64,000 bases of DNA from positions 1 to 64,000 of the forward strand of contig JACKDP010000001.1 of assembly GCA_020633435.1 (NCBI GenBank), written 5' to 3'. Below are positions 8,183-17,136 of this stretch, piece by piece. Numbering within the stretch: position 1 is the first letter of the stretch; each line of letters opens with the position of its first letter. The DNA comes from Myxococcales bacterium (GTDB lineage Bacteria > Myxococcota_A > Bradymonadia > UBA7976 > UBA1532). The notes below the pieces were generated by a model. The model did no database searches, was not told where the DNA came from, and was given only the letters and a program-made list of their open reading frames with translations. The position numbers and the translations under genes are program-made.

Positions 8183-9486
8183 CACAGCTCGACGTCGTCG
8201 GGATCCACCGCCTCGCCCAGCTCCGCCATCTCGGCCGCCCGGATCATCATGGCGTAGTCCCGGCGCGGGTCGAAGTCGGCGAACTGCTCCACGCGATCGA
8301 GCACGTCGGCCACCAGCTTCTTGACGAAGATGCGGGGCGCGAGGCCCACCCGCGCCCCCAGCGTGCCCGTCACTGCGCCCGCAAAGGAGCCCAGCCAGGC
8401 GTCATCGCAGCGCGCCGTCACCCGCGCCGCCGCCTCGCCCTCCAGCCCTCCCACGAACAGGTCTCGCACGCGCTGCCCCACCTCGACGAGCCGGTCCGGG
8501 CCGAACGGGGTGAGCCGAACCTGCACGGCCCGGGGGTTGTCGAAGCGCGCGTCCGTCCCGAAGTCAGTGTCGAGGCGCTGGGCCAGAGGCGCGAGCCGCT
8601 GGACCCCATGAGGCCCGTCGAAGAACGCCGAAGTCCCCGTAATCAGGAGATAAAGACCCGGATACCGGCCCGCGTCCAGCTCGTCCATGAGTTGCCGCAA
8701 GGCGTTGAGGCTCTTCTCGCGCACATCGGAGCGCACGCGCTGCAGCGTCTCCACCTCGTCGAGCACGAGCACCAGGCCCCCGTGACCCGAGCCCTGGAGC
8801 ACCTGCAGCACGCCCCCCAGGAACGCCAGCGCCCCGAAGTGGTCCATGTCGCCCTTGATGCCGGCCCCACGCGTGATGCTGGATCCCACGTTGGGCTGGC
8901 CACCGAGCCAGGCCAGCAGCCCCTGCGCCGTCGCCTCGTCCCCCTCGGCCCGGGCGCGCCGCCACGCGCGCAGCACGGCGGCGAACTGGGGCGCCGTCGC
9001 CGAGATGGTGCCAAGCCGCTTCTCCATCAGCGCCGTCACCCGGGCCTCGAAGGCCGGATCGGCCTCGTCGGTGCCGTCGGCGATGACGTCCGACTCCAGC
9101 GCGAAGAACCACTGCTCCACGACCCCGGGCAGGGCCCCGCCCGCGGGCTGGGCCTCGGTCGAGAGCCGGTCCATCGCCCGCCGGTACACCGTCTCCAGCC
9201 GGTACAGCGGCGTCTCGCGCTCCGAGATCTGCACCTCGGCCGTGGCCAGTCCGCGCTGCCGCGCCCGCTCCTGCAGCCACCGCACGAAGAACGTCTTGCC
9301 CGTCCCGTACTCGCCCCGGATGGCCTTGAAGACGGCGCTCCCCTGGGCGACGGCGCCCAGCTCCTCGTCCACCGCGCCCTCGAAGCGCTGGAGGCCGACG
9401 GCCAGCAGGTCGAGCGCGTGCCCCGGCACCGTGCCTCGACGCAGCGCATCCAGCACCGCCCGGCGCCGCAGCGGCGACAGGTTCAT
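8182..9486 (-). CDS. brxD: BREX ATP-binding protein BrxD
   Basis: The product is a 434-residue P-loop ATPase of the DUF2791 type found in type 2 BREX systems. Walker A GEYGTGKT is at residues 58-65 and a Walker B-type LVLVLDEVETL lies in the middle, followed by a sensor-like LLITGTSAFF. The start ATG overlaps the pglZ stop by four bases (ATGA), and the stop overlaps brxHI, so the gene is translationally coupled at both ends. The position between pglZ and brxHI is the canonical BREX2 order. No missing motif was seen. Confidence 0.9.
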   Translation of the reverse strand: MNLSPLRRRAVLDALRRGTVPGHALDLLAVGLQRFEGAVDEELGAVAQGSAVFKAIRGEYGTGKTFFVRWLQERARQRGLATAEVQISERETPLYRLETVYRRAMDRLSTEAQPAGGALPGVVEQWFFALESDVIADGTDEADPAFEARVTALMEKRLGTISATAPQFAAVLRAWRRARAEGDEATAQGLLAWLGGQPNVGSSITRGAGIKGDMDHFGALAFLGGVLQVLQGSGHGGLVLVLDEVETLQRVRSDVREKSLNALRQLMDELDAGRYPGLYLLITGTSAFFDGPHGVQRLAPLAQRLDTDFGTDARFDNPRAVQVRLTPFGPDRLVEVGQRVRDLFVGGLEGEAAARVTARCDDAWLGSFAGAVTGTLGARVGLAPRIFVKKLVADVLDRVEQFADFDPRRDYAMMIRAAEMAELGEAVDPDDVEL

Positions 9487-12002
9487 GCGTCCTCCAGCCC
9501 AAACTGGGCGCGCAGCAGGTCGGCCTGCAGCCGCAACGCGCGCTCTGCCTCGTCCAGCGCCAGGATCTGGAAGCCATCCACGTTCAGCACCCGGATGGCC
9601 ACCGCCACCAGGCCCCGCAGCCGCGGCACGCCCAGCTCCATGCGGGCCGAGACCTGATCGAGCGCCAGCCGCCCCCCGTGATCGGCGAGCAGGCCCACCA
9701 GCGACGTGATCGTCTCCGCCGTCACCCGGCCCCCGAACGCCCGCAGGCGGCCCTTGAAGACCTCTGACCCGGCCAGCTCGGCGCCCAGGCCACCGCTCGC
9801 CGGCGCCGGCGGGGCGGCATCGAAGAGCGGCAGCCCCGAGGTGCTCGGATCGACCGCCGCTGTCAGCGGGACCGCGACCTCGACGCGCAAGCTCTGCGCG
9901 GACGGATCCCAGAACGTCGGCACCTCCAGCGGCGCGCTCGGCGGCACGCCGTCGGCCAGGCTCGACGGCCAGAGCACCCAGAGCGGCACCAGCACCTCCT
10001 GGGGCGTCGCGCCCCCGTGGGTCCCGGCCCCCGCCGACGGCCGATAGCGCAGCTCCTCGACCACCGGCACCACGACGGGGCCGTCGGGCCCGGCCACCAC
10101 CGCCTCGTCGGGCCCGGCGTCCGTCCCGGGGCGCCACCGGCTGCCCCCCTCCGCGACCTGCGTCCGCGGCTGATCGAACCACACATGACCATGATCGGCC
10201 GTGAGCACGACCACCCGCCCGGCGTCGCGGGCCTCATCGAACAGCGCCCGCAACCCCTTGATTCGACTGATGTTCCAGTCCCGCACGTACTGGCTCGAGC
10301 CCGACAGCTCCTTGTCGACGGCGTTGATGACCACGGCCACCACCGCCTGGCCGCGATCCCGGATCGCCTCCCCCAGGCCATCGCCGGCGGACCGCAGGCT
10401 GGCCTCGTGGAAGATGGGGGCGGGCCGTGTGCCGCGCAGCCGAGGGTGGTTGGCGAGGCCGGCCCGCTCCTCGGACTGGCCCCCGCGGCCGGGCCGCCCC
10501 GTGAACAGCGCCGTGCGGGCAAGCTCGGTGACGCTCGGCACCGTGGCCACCGCCGCGTCCACGCCCTCGTGGCGCACGCGCTGCCACTGCCCGGCGGGCA
10601 GGTGCTCCAGCAGCTCATGGGCGACGGCCAGCGAGAGGCCGTCGAGCACCAGCAGCAACACCCGGCCCTGGGCCAGGGGCGCGACCACCCGGTCGATCAC
10701 CTGCTCCACCGGCACCAGCCGGCCCGCTGCCTGCCGGGGCCAGGCCAGCAGCCGCGGCGCGAAGGCGCGGTTGATGGCCTCTCGCTCCGCCCGCACCCGG
10801 TCCAGCAGACGCCGCACCGCCGGCGCGAGCGTCGTCCCCTCCAAGCGCGCCAGGGCCGCATGGCGAGCGCGATCCACGTAGCTGCCGGCGTCGAGATACC
10901 AGCTCGCCAGCCCCTCGAAGTCCTCCGCCTCGGGGGGCGGCGTCGCCAGCCAGCGCTGGAGCCGGGCGGCCATCGTCACCAGCGTCCGCTCGGCCTCGGG
11001 GACGCCGTGGTGGCGCTCCAGCTCGGCGGCCGCCGCCTCGAGCGCCGCCGCGTCGCCGGCGTCCAGCGCCTGGGCCACGGCCTCCGCCCGCGCCCGCCGC
11101 CCCACCGGGGCATGGCGCGACCAGGCCAGCACCGCCCGCTGCGCCCCGAACATCTGCTCGGCCGCCCGGCCCGCCTCCTCCAGCGCCGGGCCAGCCAGCC
11201 CGTCCAGGGCATCCGCCAGGTCGATGAGCGTCTCGTCGGACGGCTCCGCACACCCCGCGAGGTGCGCGATGACCGCCCGCGGCCCCGCCCGGTCAGCGAC
11301 GGGCGCCCGCGCCGTCGCCTCGGCCAGCACCAGCCGCGCCGGCCACTCCGCCAGCCGATCCACCTGCAACAACGCCAGCGCCAGCCCGCCACCGGGGCCC
11401 AGCCGCCCGCCGATCCAGGCCCCGAAGCCGGTCTGCACCGCCGTCGGCGCCGCCGCCAGGCGTCGCCGCCCCTCGGCCGAGAGCAGCCAGCCCAGCACGG
11501 CCGCCCGGTCCAGCGTGCCGTGGTCGAAGCCCAGCGCGTAGCGCGCCAGCATCTGCCACGCCAGATCCAGATCCAGGTAGCCCCCGGGCGCCGGATCGAA
11601 GGCCTCCTCCGGGCACGCCTCCAGCAGCGGCTGCGCCAGCCCCCCCTTGTCGATGCGCGGATCGATGGCCGTCGCCCGGAACCGCTCCATGAGCACCGCC
11701 CACGGCCGCAGGGGCATCACGCGCCCCTCCTCCAGCCGCGCCAGCACATCGGCCCCCAGGGCGCGCTCATCCAGGGCCGTCAAGAGCACCAGCCGCCCCC
11801 CGGCCGGCGCGTCGGCCAGGCTGGCCCGCACCGCGAGGGGCGAGGGCGCCTCCTGGATGGTCCAGTCGATGCCCCCGGCGGCCAGCGTCACCGGCCCCGA
11901 CCACCGGGCCTCCGAGTACAGCGCCACCGGCCGACGGGAGTCGGGCGACCGCTCCGCCAGGCCGCGCAGCCGGTGGAGCAGCAGCGCCTCGGTCAGCGCC
12001 AT
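9483..12002 (-). CDS. pglZ: BREX phosphatase-domain protein PglZ
   Basis: The product is an 839-residue member of the PglZ family (alkaline phosphatase superfamily fold), a core component of every BREX type. The metal-binding signatures are visible as LLLVLDGLSLAVAHELL in the middle and VVLTADHGHVWFDQ further on. The N-terminal third is Ala/Arg-rich and helical. The start ATG overlaps the pglY stop as TGATG, and the C-terminus overlaps brxD by four bases. The open frame upstream of this ATG is only the antisense-like extension of the GC-rich pglY 3' end and lacks homology. The family role is essential for phage exclusion; the substrate is not established. Confidence 0.9.
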   Translation of the reverse strand: MALTEALLLHRLRGLAERSPDSRRPVALYSEARWSGPVTLAAGGIDWTIQEAPSPLAVRASLADAPAGGRLVLLTALDERALGADVLARLEEGRVMPLRPWAVLMERFRATAIDPRIDKGGLAQPLLEACPEEAFDPAPGGYLDLDLAWQMLARYALGFDHGTLDRAAVLGWLLSAEGRRRLAAAPTAVQTGFGAWIGGRLGPGGGLALALLQVDRLAEWPARLVLAEATARAPVADRAGPRAVIAHLAGCAEPSDETLIDLADALDGLAGPALEEAGRAAEQMFGAQRAVLAWSRHAPVGRRARAEAVAQALDAGDAAALEAAAAELERHHGVPEAERTLVTMAARLQRWLATPPPEAEDFEGLASWYLDAGSYVDRARHAALARLEGTTLAPAVRRLLDRVRAEREAINRAFAPRLLAWPRQAAGRLVPVEQVIDRVVAPLAQGRVLLLVLDGLSLAVAHELLEHLPAGQWQRVRHEGVDAAVATVPSVTELARTALFTGRPGRGGQSEERAGLANHPRLRGTRPAPIFHEASLRSAGDGLGEAIRDRGQAVVAVVINAVDKELSGSSQYVRDWNISRIKGLRALFDEARDAGRVVVLTADHGHVWFDQPRTQVAEGGSRWRPGTDAGPDEAVVAGPDGPVVVPVVEELRYRPSAGAGTHGGATPQEVLVPLWVLWPSSLADGVPPSAPLEVPTFWDPSAQSLRVEVAVPLTAAVDPSTSGLPLFDAAPPAPASGGLGAELAGSEVFKGRLRAFGGRVTAETITSLVGLLADHGGRLALDQVSARMELGVPRLRGLVAVAIRVLNVDGFQILALDEAERALRLQADLLRAQFGLEDA

Positions 12003-15000
12003 CACGGCCGCACCACCCGCCACTCGATGACGACGCGGGCCCCCGGCCCCGCCGCCGCCAGGGCCGCCTCCGCCGCCGCCTTCGCCTCGGCCCAGTCGGT
12101 GGCCGTGCCCCGCGTCACCGCGGCCGGCTGCGCGCTGCGCCGGTCGTCCTGCACTTCGGGCGACGGCGGCGGCGCCGGCGGCGCCAGCGCCGCGAGGGCC
12201 GCCGCGTACGCCTGGCTGACGGCGGGCCCCAGGGGCCGCTCCCCCTCCACCGCCCGCAGCGCCTCCGCCAGCCCCGCCCGGATGCCCGCCCCCGAGTCCG
12301 CCGGCACCCGCGCCAGCAGGTCGAAGGCGTCTGTCCGGCTCAGCGCCGCGAGCGCGTCCGCCAGCTTCCCCCGCTCTCGGCTCAAGATGGGCTCGGCCAC
12401 CGCCGGCTGCCACTGCGCCAGGGCCTCCAGCAGCCGCCGCGGCTCCTCATGCCCCGCCAGCTTCGCCAGATCCTCCAGCGCCAGCAGCACCGCCAGCCGC
12501 CGGCTCTGGTGCAGCTCCACCCCCAGGGCCGCCGCCCGCGCGCGCAGCCGGCTGGCCACCGTCTCGGCCTGAGCCAGCCCCCGCAGCTCCGCGCGCACCA
12601 GCCCGGCCAGGGCCTCCACGTTGCGCCCGCTCAGGCTCTCCCCGGGCGCCTTGAGCCCGAACAGCCCCTTCGCCCGCTCCCGGGCCGCCTCCCAGACCGC
12701 CTCGTCGGGCAGCCCCAGCGTCGGCAGCAGGAAGTCATCGCGCAGATCCCCGGGCCCCTTCGCCCCCACCGGCCCGCCGTGCAGCGCCAGCGTCCGCTGC
12801 GTCATCCCGGCGAAGACCAGCGTCTGCAGATCCATCACCTCCACCGGCAACCCCGTCCGATGATCGGGCGGATCCAGCCAGCCCCGCACATCCCGCACCG
12901 ACGGCGTCGCCTTGCCGCTCTGGTGGAGCTGCCGCGTCAGGCCGCTGGCCCAGTCCTTGTGCAGCACCAGCGGCCCATCCCCCTGCTCGCCGATCTGCAG
13001 CGCCTCCACCACCGCCTTGATGGCCGGCCGATCCCGTCGCTCGCTCACCTCGACGCGGTAGTCCCGGTTGTCCAGGGCCTGCTCGCACCACCCCCAGACC
13101 ATCCGCAGCAGCTTCGGCGACAACGCCTGCGGCACCCCATCGCGATCCGTCCCCAGCGCGAAGACCGGGTGCCCGGGGAACTGATAGGCCAGGGCCTGAT
13201 CGATGAGGTCGTTCAGCGCCGCCTTGAGCTGGCTCACCCCCGGCGCCCGGAGCTGCAGCCGCCCATCCAGGCAGCGGAAGATCTGCTGGTGGCTGAGCTG
13301 ATCATCCAGCAATTCCGCATCGTTGGGGTTCTCCAGCCCGTACGCCGCGCCCAGCGCCCGATCCAGCCGCGCCAGCAGCGCGTTGCGCTGGTGGGCCAGG
13401 TGGCTGCGGGCCTCCTCCCGCCGCCCCGGCGGCAGGTAGCCCGCGTTGGGCTCGAAGTGCCCCTCGTCCAGCAGCGCGTTGATCTGCGCCAGCAGGCCCA
13501 GGCTCCGGCTCAGCTCGTCGCTGAGGAACCGCGGCAGCCAGACCATCCCCATGGACCGATGGCCTTGCCGCACGAAGGCATCGACGCGCCGCACATCATC
13601 GCTCGGGAAGTACCCCGCCTCGTCGAACGGGAAGTCGATGATGACGCGCCACGTGTCGCCCCGCACGAGCAGCGCCTCGTCGTCCATCTCCCGCACGTTC
13701 TGGAAGACGAGATCCACCGCCCGCCGCGTCCCCCGCCAGACGCGCTCGAACCGCGTGATCAGCTCGTCGTTGCCCGCCAGCCCCAGCAAGAAGAGCACCC
13801 GCCGCCGCACGATGCGCCGCCGCGCCGCCGGCGAGTCGAACGACTGCACCGAGTCGAGGAGCTGCTGCACCGGCACCGCCGCCAGCTCCACCGAGATGAC
13901 CTGGTTGTTGTGCGGCCCCGTGCGCCGCACCTCCGTCACGCCCCGCGCCACCCACCGGTTGATGGCCGCCTCCACCGTGGCCGCCTCCTGCCCCGGGATG
14001 GGCGTGAGCACCGTGCCATGGTTCAGGGCCGCCAGCCGCTGCACCGTCAGGTTGCGCAGGGCCTCCACCTCGGGCACCAGCGCCGCCAGCAGCAGCGTCT
14101 TCATCCACCGGCCCTCGTTCTGGGCCACCTCCGACAGCGGCGCGTCCCCCGAGAGCCCATGCTGCTCGCGCAGCACCGGCAGCAGCTTGTCCTGCCACAG
14201 CCGCCGCGCCGCCTGGAACCGCGCCGCCATCTCGGCGCTCACCGCCTCCGTCCCCTGGGTCAGCGCGTCCCACAGATCGCCGATGGGCACCACCCGCCCC
14301 AGCGTCAGCGTCTCGCGCTGATCCACCAGCAACTGCAGCAGCATCCGCAGCGCGCTGCGCTCTCGCTGCAGGGCCGCCGACAGCGCCACCAGCGTCTGCA
14401 CCAGCGCCGGCGAGAAGGGGTAGACCAGCCGGAAGAGCTCCCGATCCCCCTCATCCGTCGTCAGCGCGTCCAGCACATCCCGCCGCACCCGCAGCGCGCG
14501 CTCGAAGCTCTCGGCCAGCAGCGCCGCCGCCGCCTCGTTGCGCGGCTTCAGCAGCCGCTCATGGGCGATGACCGGCAAGTTGCGGTCTTCCAAGGTGATT
14601 TCGGCGAAGCGGCCATCGTTCCAGGCCATCGAGGCGTCCAGCCGCGACCGCTCGATGCCGTCCAGATCCTCCCCCACCAGGTCCTTGAGCGGCTTCTGCC
14701 GCGCCAGGAACGCCACCAGCGGCAGGGACCGCGCCGCCACCTGGCTCTCCACCAGCTTGGCCAGCTTCTGCCCCTCGCGGCTCACGAAGTCGGGGTTGCT
14801 GGCGTGCCCCGCCAGCCACAGGATGACCTCGTCCAGGAAGAAGACCAGGGCGTCGTAGCCCAGCGCCTGGGCGTGATCGCTCAGGACGGCCAGGCCCCGA
14901 TCGATGTCCAGCAGCGCCGCCTCCTCCCCCATCGCGTAGCTGGCGAACGCGGGGAAGTGGCTGCGCACCAGCGCCTGCAGCAGCGCCTTGCGCTCGGGGT

Positions 15001-15634
15001 GCAGCGGCGGCTTGACCAGCGCCGCCTCGAACCGGGCCGCCGTCCAGGCGTCCTCCGACGGCAGCCCGCCCCAGTCCAGATCGTCCTCATCGGCCGCCGC
15101 CCCGCCCAGCGTGCGCAGGAACGCCGCCTCCCCCAGGCTGTCGCGCAGCTTCACCGCGTTCTCGAACAGCGCCTCGGACCGGTACACCGCCGGCGGCGGG
15201 GCCTCGGGGTGCAGCCGCCCCACATGATCGATGTAGCCCTGGAAGATGGCCTGCTCCAGCGACTTCGCCCCCACCATGTGGAACGGCACCAGCAGGAACT
15301 TCGTCGACCCCAGCCACCGGTGCTCGGCCAGGACGGGCCGCAGCCGCGGGATGGACAGCGCCGTCGCCTCCCCCCGCAGCAGCAGGTGCAGCACCGCCAT
15401 GAAGTGGCTCTTCCCGCTGCCGAAGCTGCCGTGCAGATAGGCCGCCCGGCTCTTCCCGCTCGCCACCGCCTCGCTGATGAGGGAGAGCGCGCGCCCGAAG
15501 GCCGAGGCGAGCTGATCGGTGACGACGTACTCGCCCACCGTCTCCGCCGGCCGCTCCACCCCCTCCGTCAGCTTCAGCACGAACCGCCCGCGGTGGATCT
15601 CCCGCGGGATGTCGATGACCTCATGCAGCTTCAT
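12002..15634 (-). CDS. pglY: BREX large ATPase PglY
   Basis: The product is 1210 residues, the expected size of PglY, the type 2 counterpart of BrxC (DUF6079-type P-loop ATPase). Walker A GSFGSGKS is at residues 69-76, preceded by a conserved N-terminus (MKLHEVIDIPREIHRGRFVL). A Walker B-type ALVFFLDEVILW follows near residue 270. The long helical C-terminal half is typical. I chose the ATG at 15634, three bases after the pglX stop, rather than an upstream in-frame start inside pglX. The stop overlaps pglZ (TGATG). It probably forms a hexameric AAA+-like machine that works with PglX and PglZ. The frame is intact over its full length, in contrast to pglX. Confidence 0.9.
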   Translation of the reverse strand: MKLHEVIDIPREIHRGRFVLKLTEGVERPAETVGEYVVTDQLASAFGRALSLISEAVASGKSRAAYLHGSFGSGKSHFMAVLHLLLRGEATALSIPRLRPVLAEHRWLGSTKFLLVPFHMVGAKSLEQAIFQGYIDHVGRLHPEAPPPAVYRSEALFENAVKLRDSLGEAAFLRTLGGAAADEDDLDWGGLPSEDAWTAARFEAALVKPPLHPERKALLQALVRSHFPAFASYAMGEEAALLDIDRGLAVLSDHAQALGYDALVFFLDEVILWLAGHASNPDFVSREGQKLAKLVESQVAARSLPLVAFLARQKPLKDLVGEDLDGIERSRLDASMAWNDGRFAEITLEDRNLPVIAHERLLKPRNEAAAALLAESFERALRVRRDVLDALTTDEGDRELFRLVYPFSPALVQTLVALSAALQRERSALRMLLQLLVDQRETLTLGRVVPIGDLWDALTQGTEAVSAEMAARFQAARRLWQDKLLPVLREQHGLSGDAPLSEVAQNEGRWMKTLLLAALVPEVEALRNLTVQRLAALNHGTVLTPIPGQEAATVEAAINRWVARGVTEVRRTGPHNNQVISVELAAVPVQQLLDSVQSFDSPAARRRIVRRRVLFLLGLAGNDELITRFERVWRGTRRAVDLVFQNVREMDDEALLVRGDTWRVIIDFPFDEAGYFPSDDVRRVDAFVRQGHRSMGMVWLPRFLSDELSRSLGLLAQINALLDEGHFEPNAGYLPPGRREEARSHLAHQRNALLARLDRALGAAYGLENPNDAELLDDQLSHQQIFRCLDGRLQLRAPGVSQLKAALNDLIDQALAYQFPGHPVFALGTDRDGVPQALSPKLLRMVWGWCEQALDNRDYRVEVSERRDRPAIKAVVEALQIGEQGDGPLVLHKDWASGLTRQLHQSGKATPSVRDVRGWLDPPDHRTGLPVEVMDLQTLVFAGMTQRTLALHGGPVGAKGPGDLRDDFLLPTLGLPDEAVWEAARERAKGLFGLKAPGESLSGRNVEALAGLVRAELRGLAQAETVASRLRARAAALGVELHQSRRLAVLLALEDLAKLAGHEEPRRLLEALAQWQPAVAEPILSRERGKLADALAALSRTDAFDLLARVPADSGAGIRAGLAEALRAVEGERPLGPAVSQAYAAALAALAPPAPPPSPEVQDDRRSAQPAAVTRGTATDWAEAKAAAEAALAAAGPGARVVIEWRVVRP

Positions 15635-15636
15635 GC

Positions 15637-17136
15637 TCACGCCTTGCCCTTCCGCCGCCGGCCCGTGGCCGCCGGCGCCCATGCCCGTACGTCGCTGCGC
15701 TCCAGCCCGAGCGCGGCGAGCTGGCCCACCAGGAACGCCTCGAACGTCTCGCCCATCCGCTGACCCCCGAAGCGCTCGTCCGGCTCACCATGCCACTGGT
15801 GCACCCACGGCAACACCTCATCCAGCGCCGTCAGGAACGGCACCAGCGCCGCCGTCGGCCAGCCATCCACGTCCTTGCGCTCCAGGTACAGCGCCGCCAG
15901 GGCCTGCGCCTGCTGCAAGTGGTCCTGGCCCGCCCAGCCCACGTACACCGACGCCTCCGTGGGCCGCTGGGCGTAAGGGTGCAGGATGAAACGCTCTTTC
16001 GGCACATCCAGCTTGCCGCGCAGGCCCCAGAACACGCTGCCCTGGAAGTCCGCCGAGGTGTACGTCGGCGGCACCGGGATGTCGACCGCCTCCCCCGCGT
16101 CCTCCCGCCGCTGCAGGGCCCAGACCTGCTCCCAGACCGCCCGCTTGCGCCGACCCGACTCCGTGTAGCGCAGGGCCGACACCGCCGGCACCGCCTCCCC
16201 CAGGACCAGCTCGCGCACCACCGTGGCCAGGGACGCCTCCTCGCCGGCGTACACCCGCGCCACCCGCACGAAGTCCGCGTCCGCCGCCGCGACGGCCGCC
16301 AGCGCCGCCGTCGACCGGATGGCCGGCACCGCGTGGCCATCCCGGGCGGCCTCGGGGAAGTAGGCGGGGGTCTCCAGGCGGTCGAGCAGCCACGCGCGGG
16401 CGTTCTGCCGCGCCCGGCCCGGCAGGTCGTCCGCGGACCACCGCCGCTTGTGCTCGGGCGCCTCCAGCAGGCCCAGCGCGCCGCCCCCGGCCTCGATGGC
16501 CTCGACGCGCCGCGCGACCAGCGCCTGATAGCCCGCCGGCCACCGCGCGGGCACCTCGACCGTCGGGGTGGCGCCGTGCCGCTCGAACCAGGCCGTCTCG
16601 ACGTCCCCCGCCGCGACCGCCCGGGCCAGGACGATCTCGAAGGCGCGCTCCCCCGGGGCCACCGGCGGCGGATCCAGCGGACCCAGCAGGGCGTCGTCAT
16701 CCAGCAGGCCGTAGGCCCGGTAGACCTGCCAGTCCAGCTCCTCCTGCAGCGCGATCAGGTGGTGCAGGCTAGCGGTGAGGGGCGCGGTGTCAGCGTGGCC
16801 GGGCCCCAGGTTCGCCAGCCCCGCCGCGCGCTGGGTGGCAGTGGCATCCAGCGAGCTGGCCAGCGTGCGGACCGCGGGGGGCACGTCGACCAAGGGGAAC
16901 TTCGCCAACGGCGTGCCGGCAAACTCGTAGAAGTTCTCCCAGGCCTCAGCGGTGATCCTTCCGGCGCCGCTTGCCGCCGAATAGCCTCGGTTCTGGAGGA
17001 CCTGCTTCATCCAGAAGCACGCCGTGGAGGAGTTGAGCAGCCCCAGCAACGCCAGGTGATCCGCCTCGCTCGCCTCGGCGGGCAGCTTGATGACGGGGGC
17101 CGACTGCTTGAAGACCTTGCCGCCCTGGTCCAGCAT
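15637..17136 (-). CDS. pglX: PglX methyltransferase, C-terminal fragment (frameshifted gene)
   Basis: This open frame carries the C-terminal ~500 residues of the BREX2 adenine-specific methyltransferase. Just upstream of its first ATG, the same frame reads SIAFAFVATHNHFAML, continuing into DQGGKVFKQSAPVIKLP and LLGLLNSSTACFWMKQVL, conserved PglX blocks, so the ATG at 17136 is internal and not a true start. The tail ends in a basic RRRKGK. The gene ends three bases before pglY. It can only be made as part of PglX if the upstream frame breaks are assembly errors or are bypassed; otherwise it is the inactive 3' part of a broken gene. No ribosome binding site typical of this locus was seen at 17136. 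Confidence 0.75.
   Translation of the reverse strand: MLDQGGKVFKQSAPVIKLPAEASEADHLALLGLLNSSTACFWMKQVLQNRGYSAASGAGRITAEAWENFYEFAGTPLAKFPLVDVPPAVRTLASSLDATATQRAAGLANLGPGHADTAPLTASLHHLIALQEELDWQVYRAYGLLDDDALLGPLDPPPVAPGERAFEIVLARAVAAGDVETAWFERHGATPTVEVPARWPAGYQALVARRVEAIEAGGGALGLLEAPEHKRRWSADDLPGRARQNARAWLLDRLETPAYFPEAARDGHAVPAIRSTAALAAVAAADADFVRVARVYAGEEASLATVVRELVLGEAVPAVSALRYTESGRRKRAVWEQVWALQRREDAGEAVDIPVPPTYTSADFQGSVFWGLRGKLDVPKERFILHPYAQRPTEASVYVGWAGQDHLQQAQALAALYLERKDVDGWPTAALVPFLTALDEVLPWVHQWHGEPDERFGGQRMGETFEAFLVGQLAALGLERSDVRAWAPAATGRRRKGKA

Noticed and set aside
12002..12413. N-terminal extension of PglZ upstream of 12002
   Set aside because: The extra residues are Gly/Arg low complexity read through the pglY 3' end in another frame; the TGATG overlap gives a natural start at 12002.
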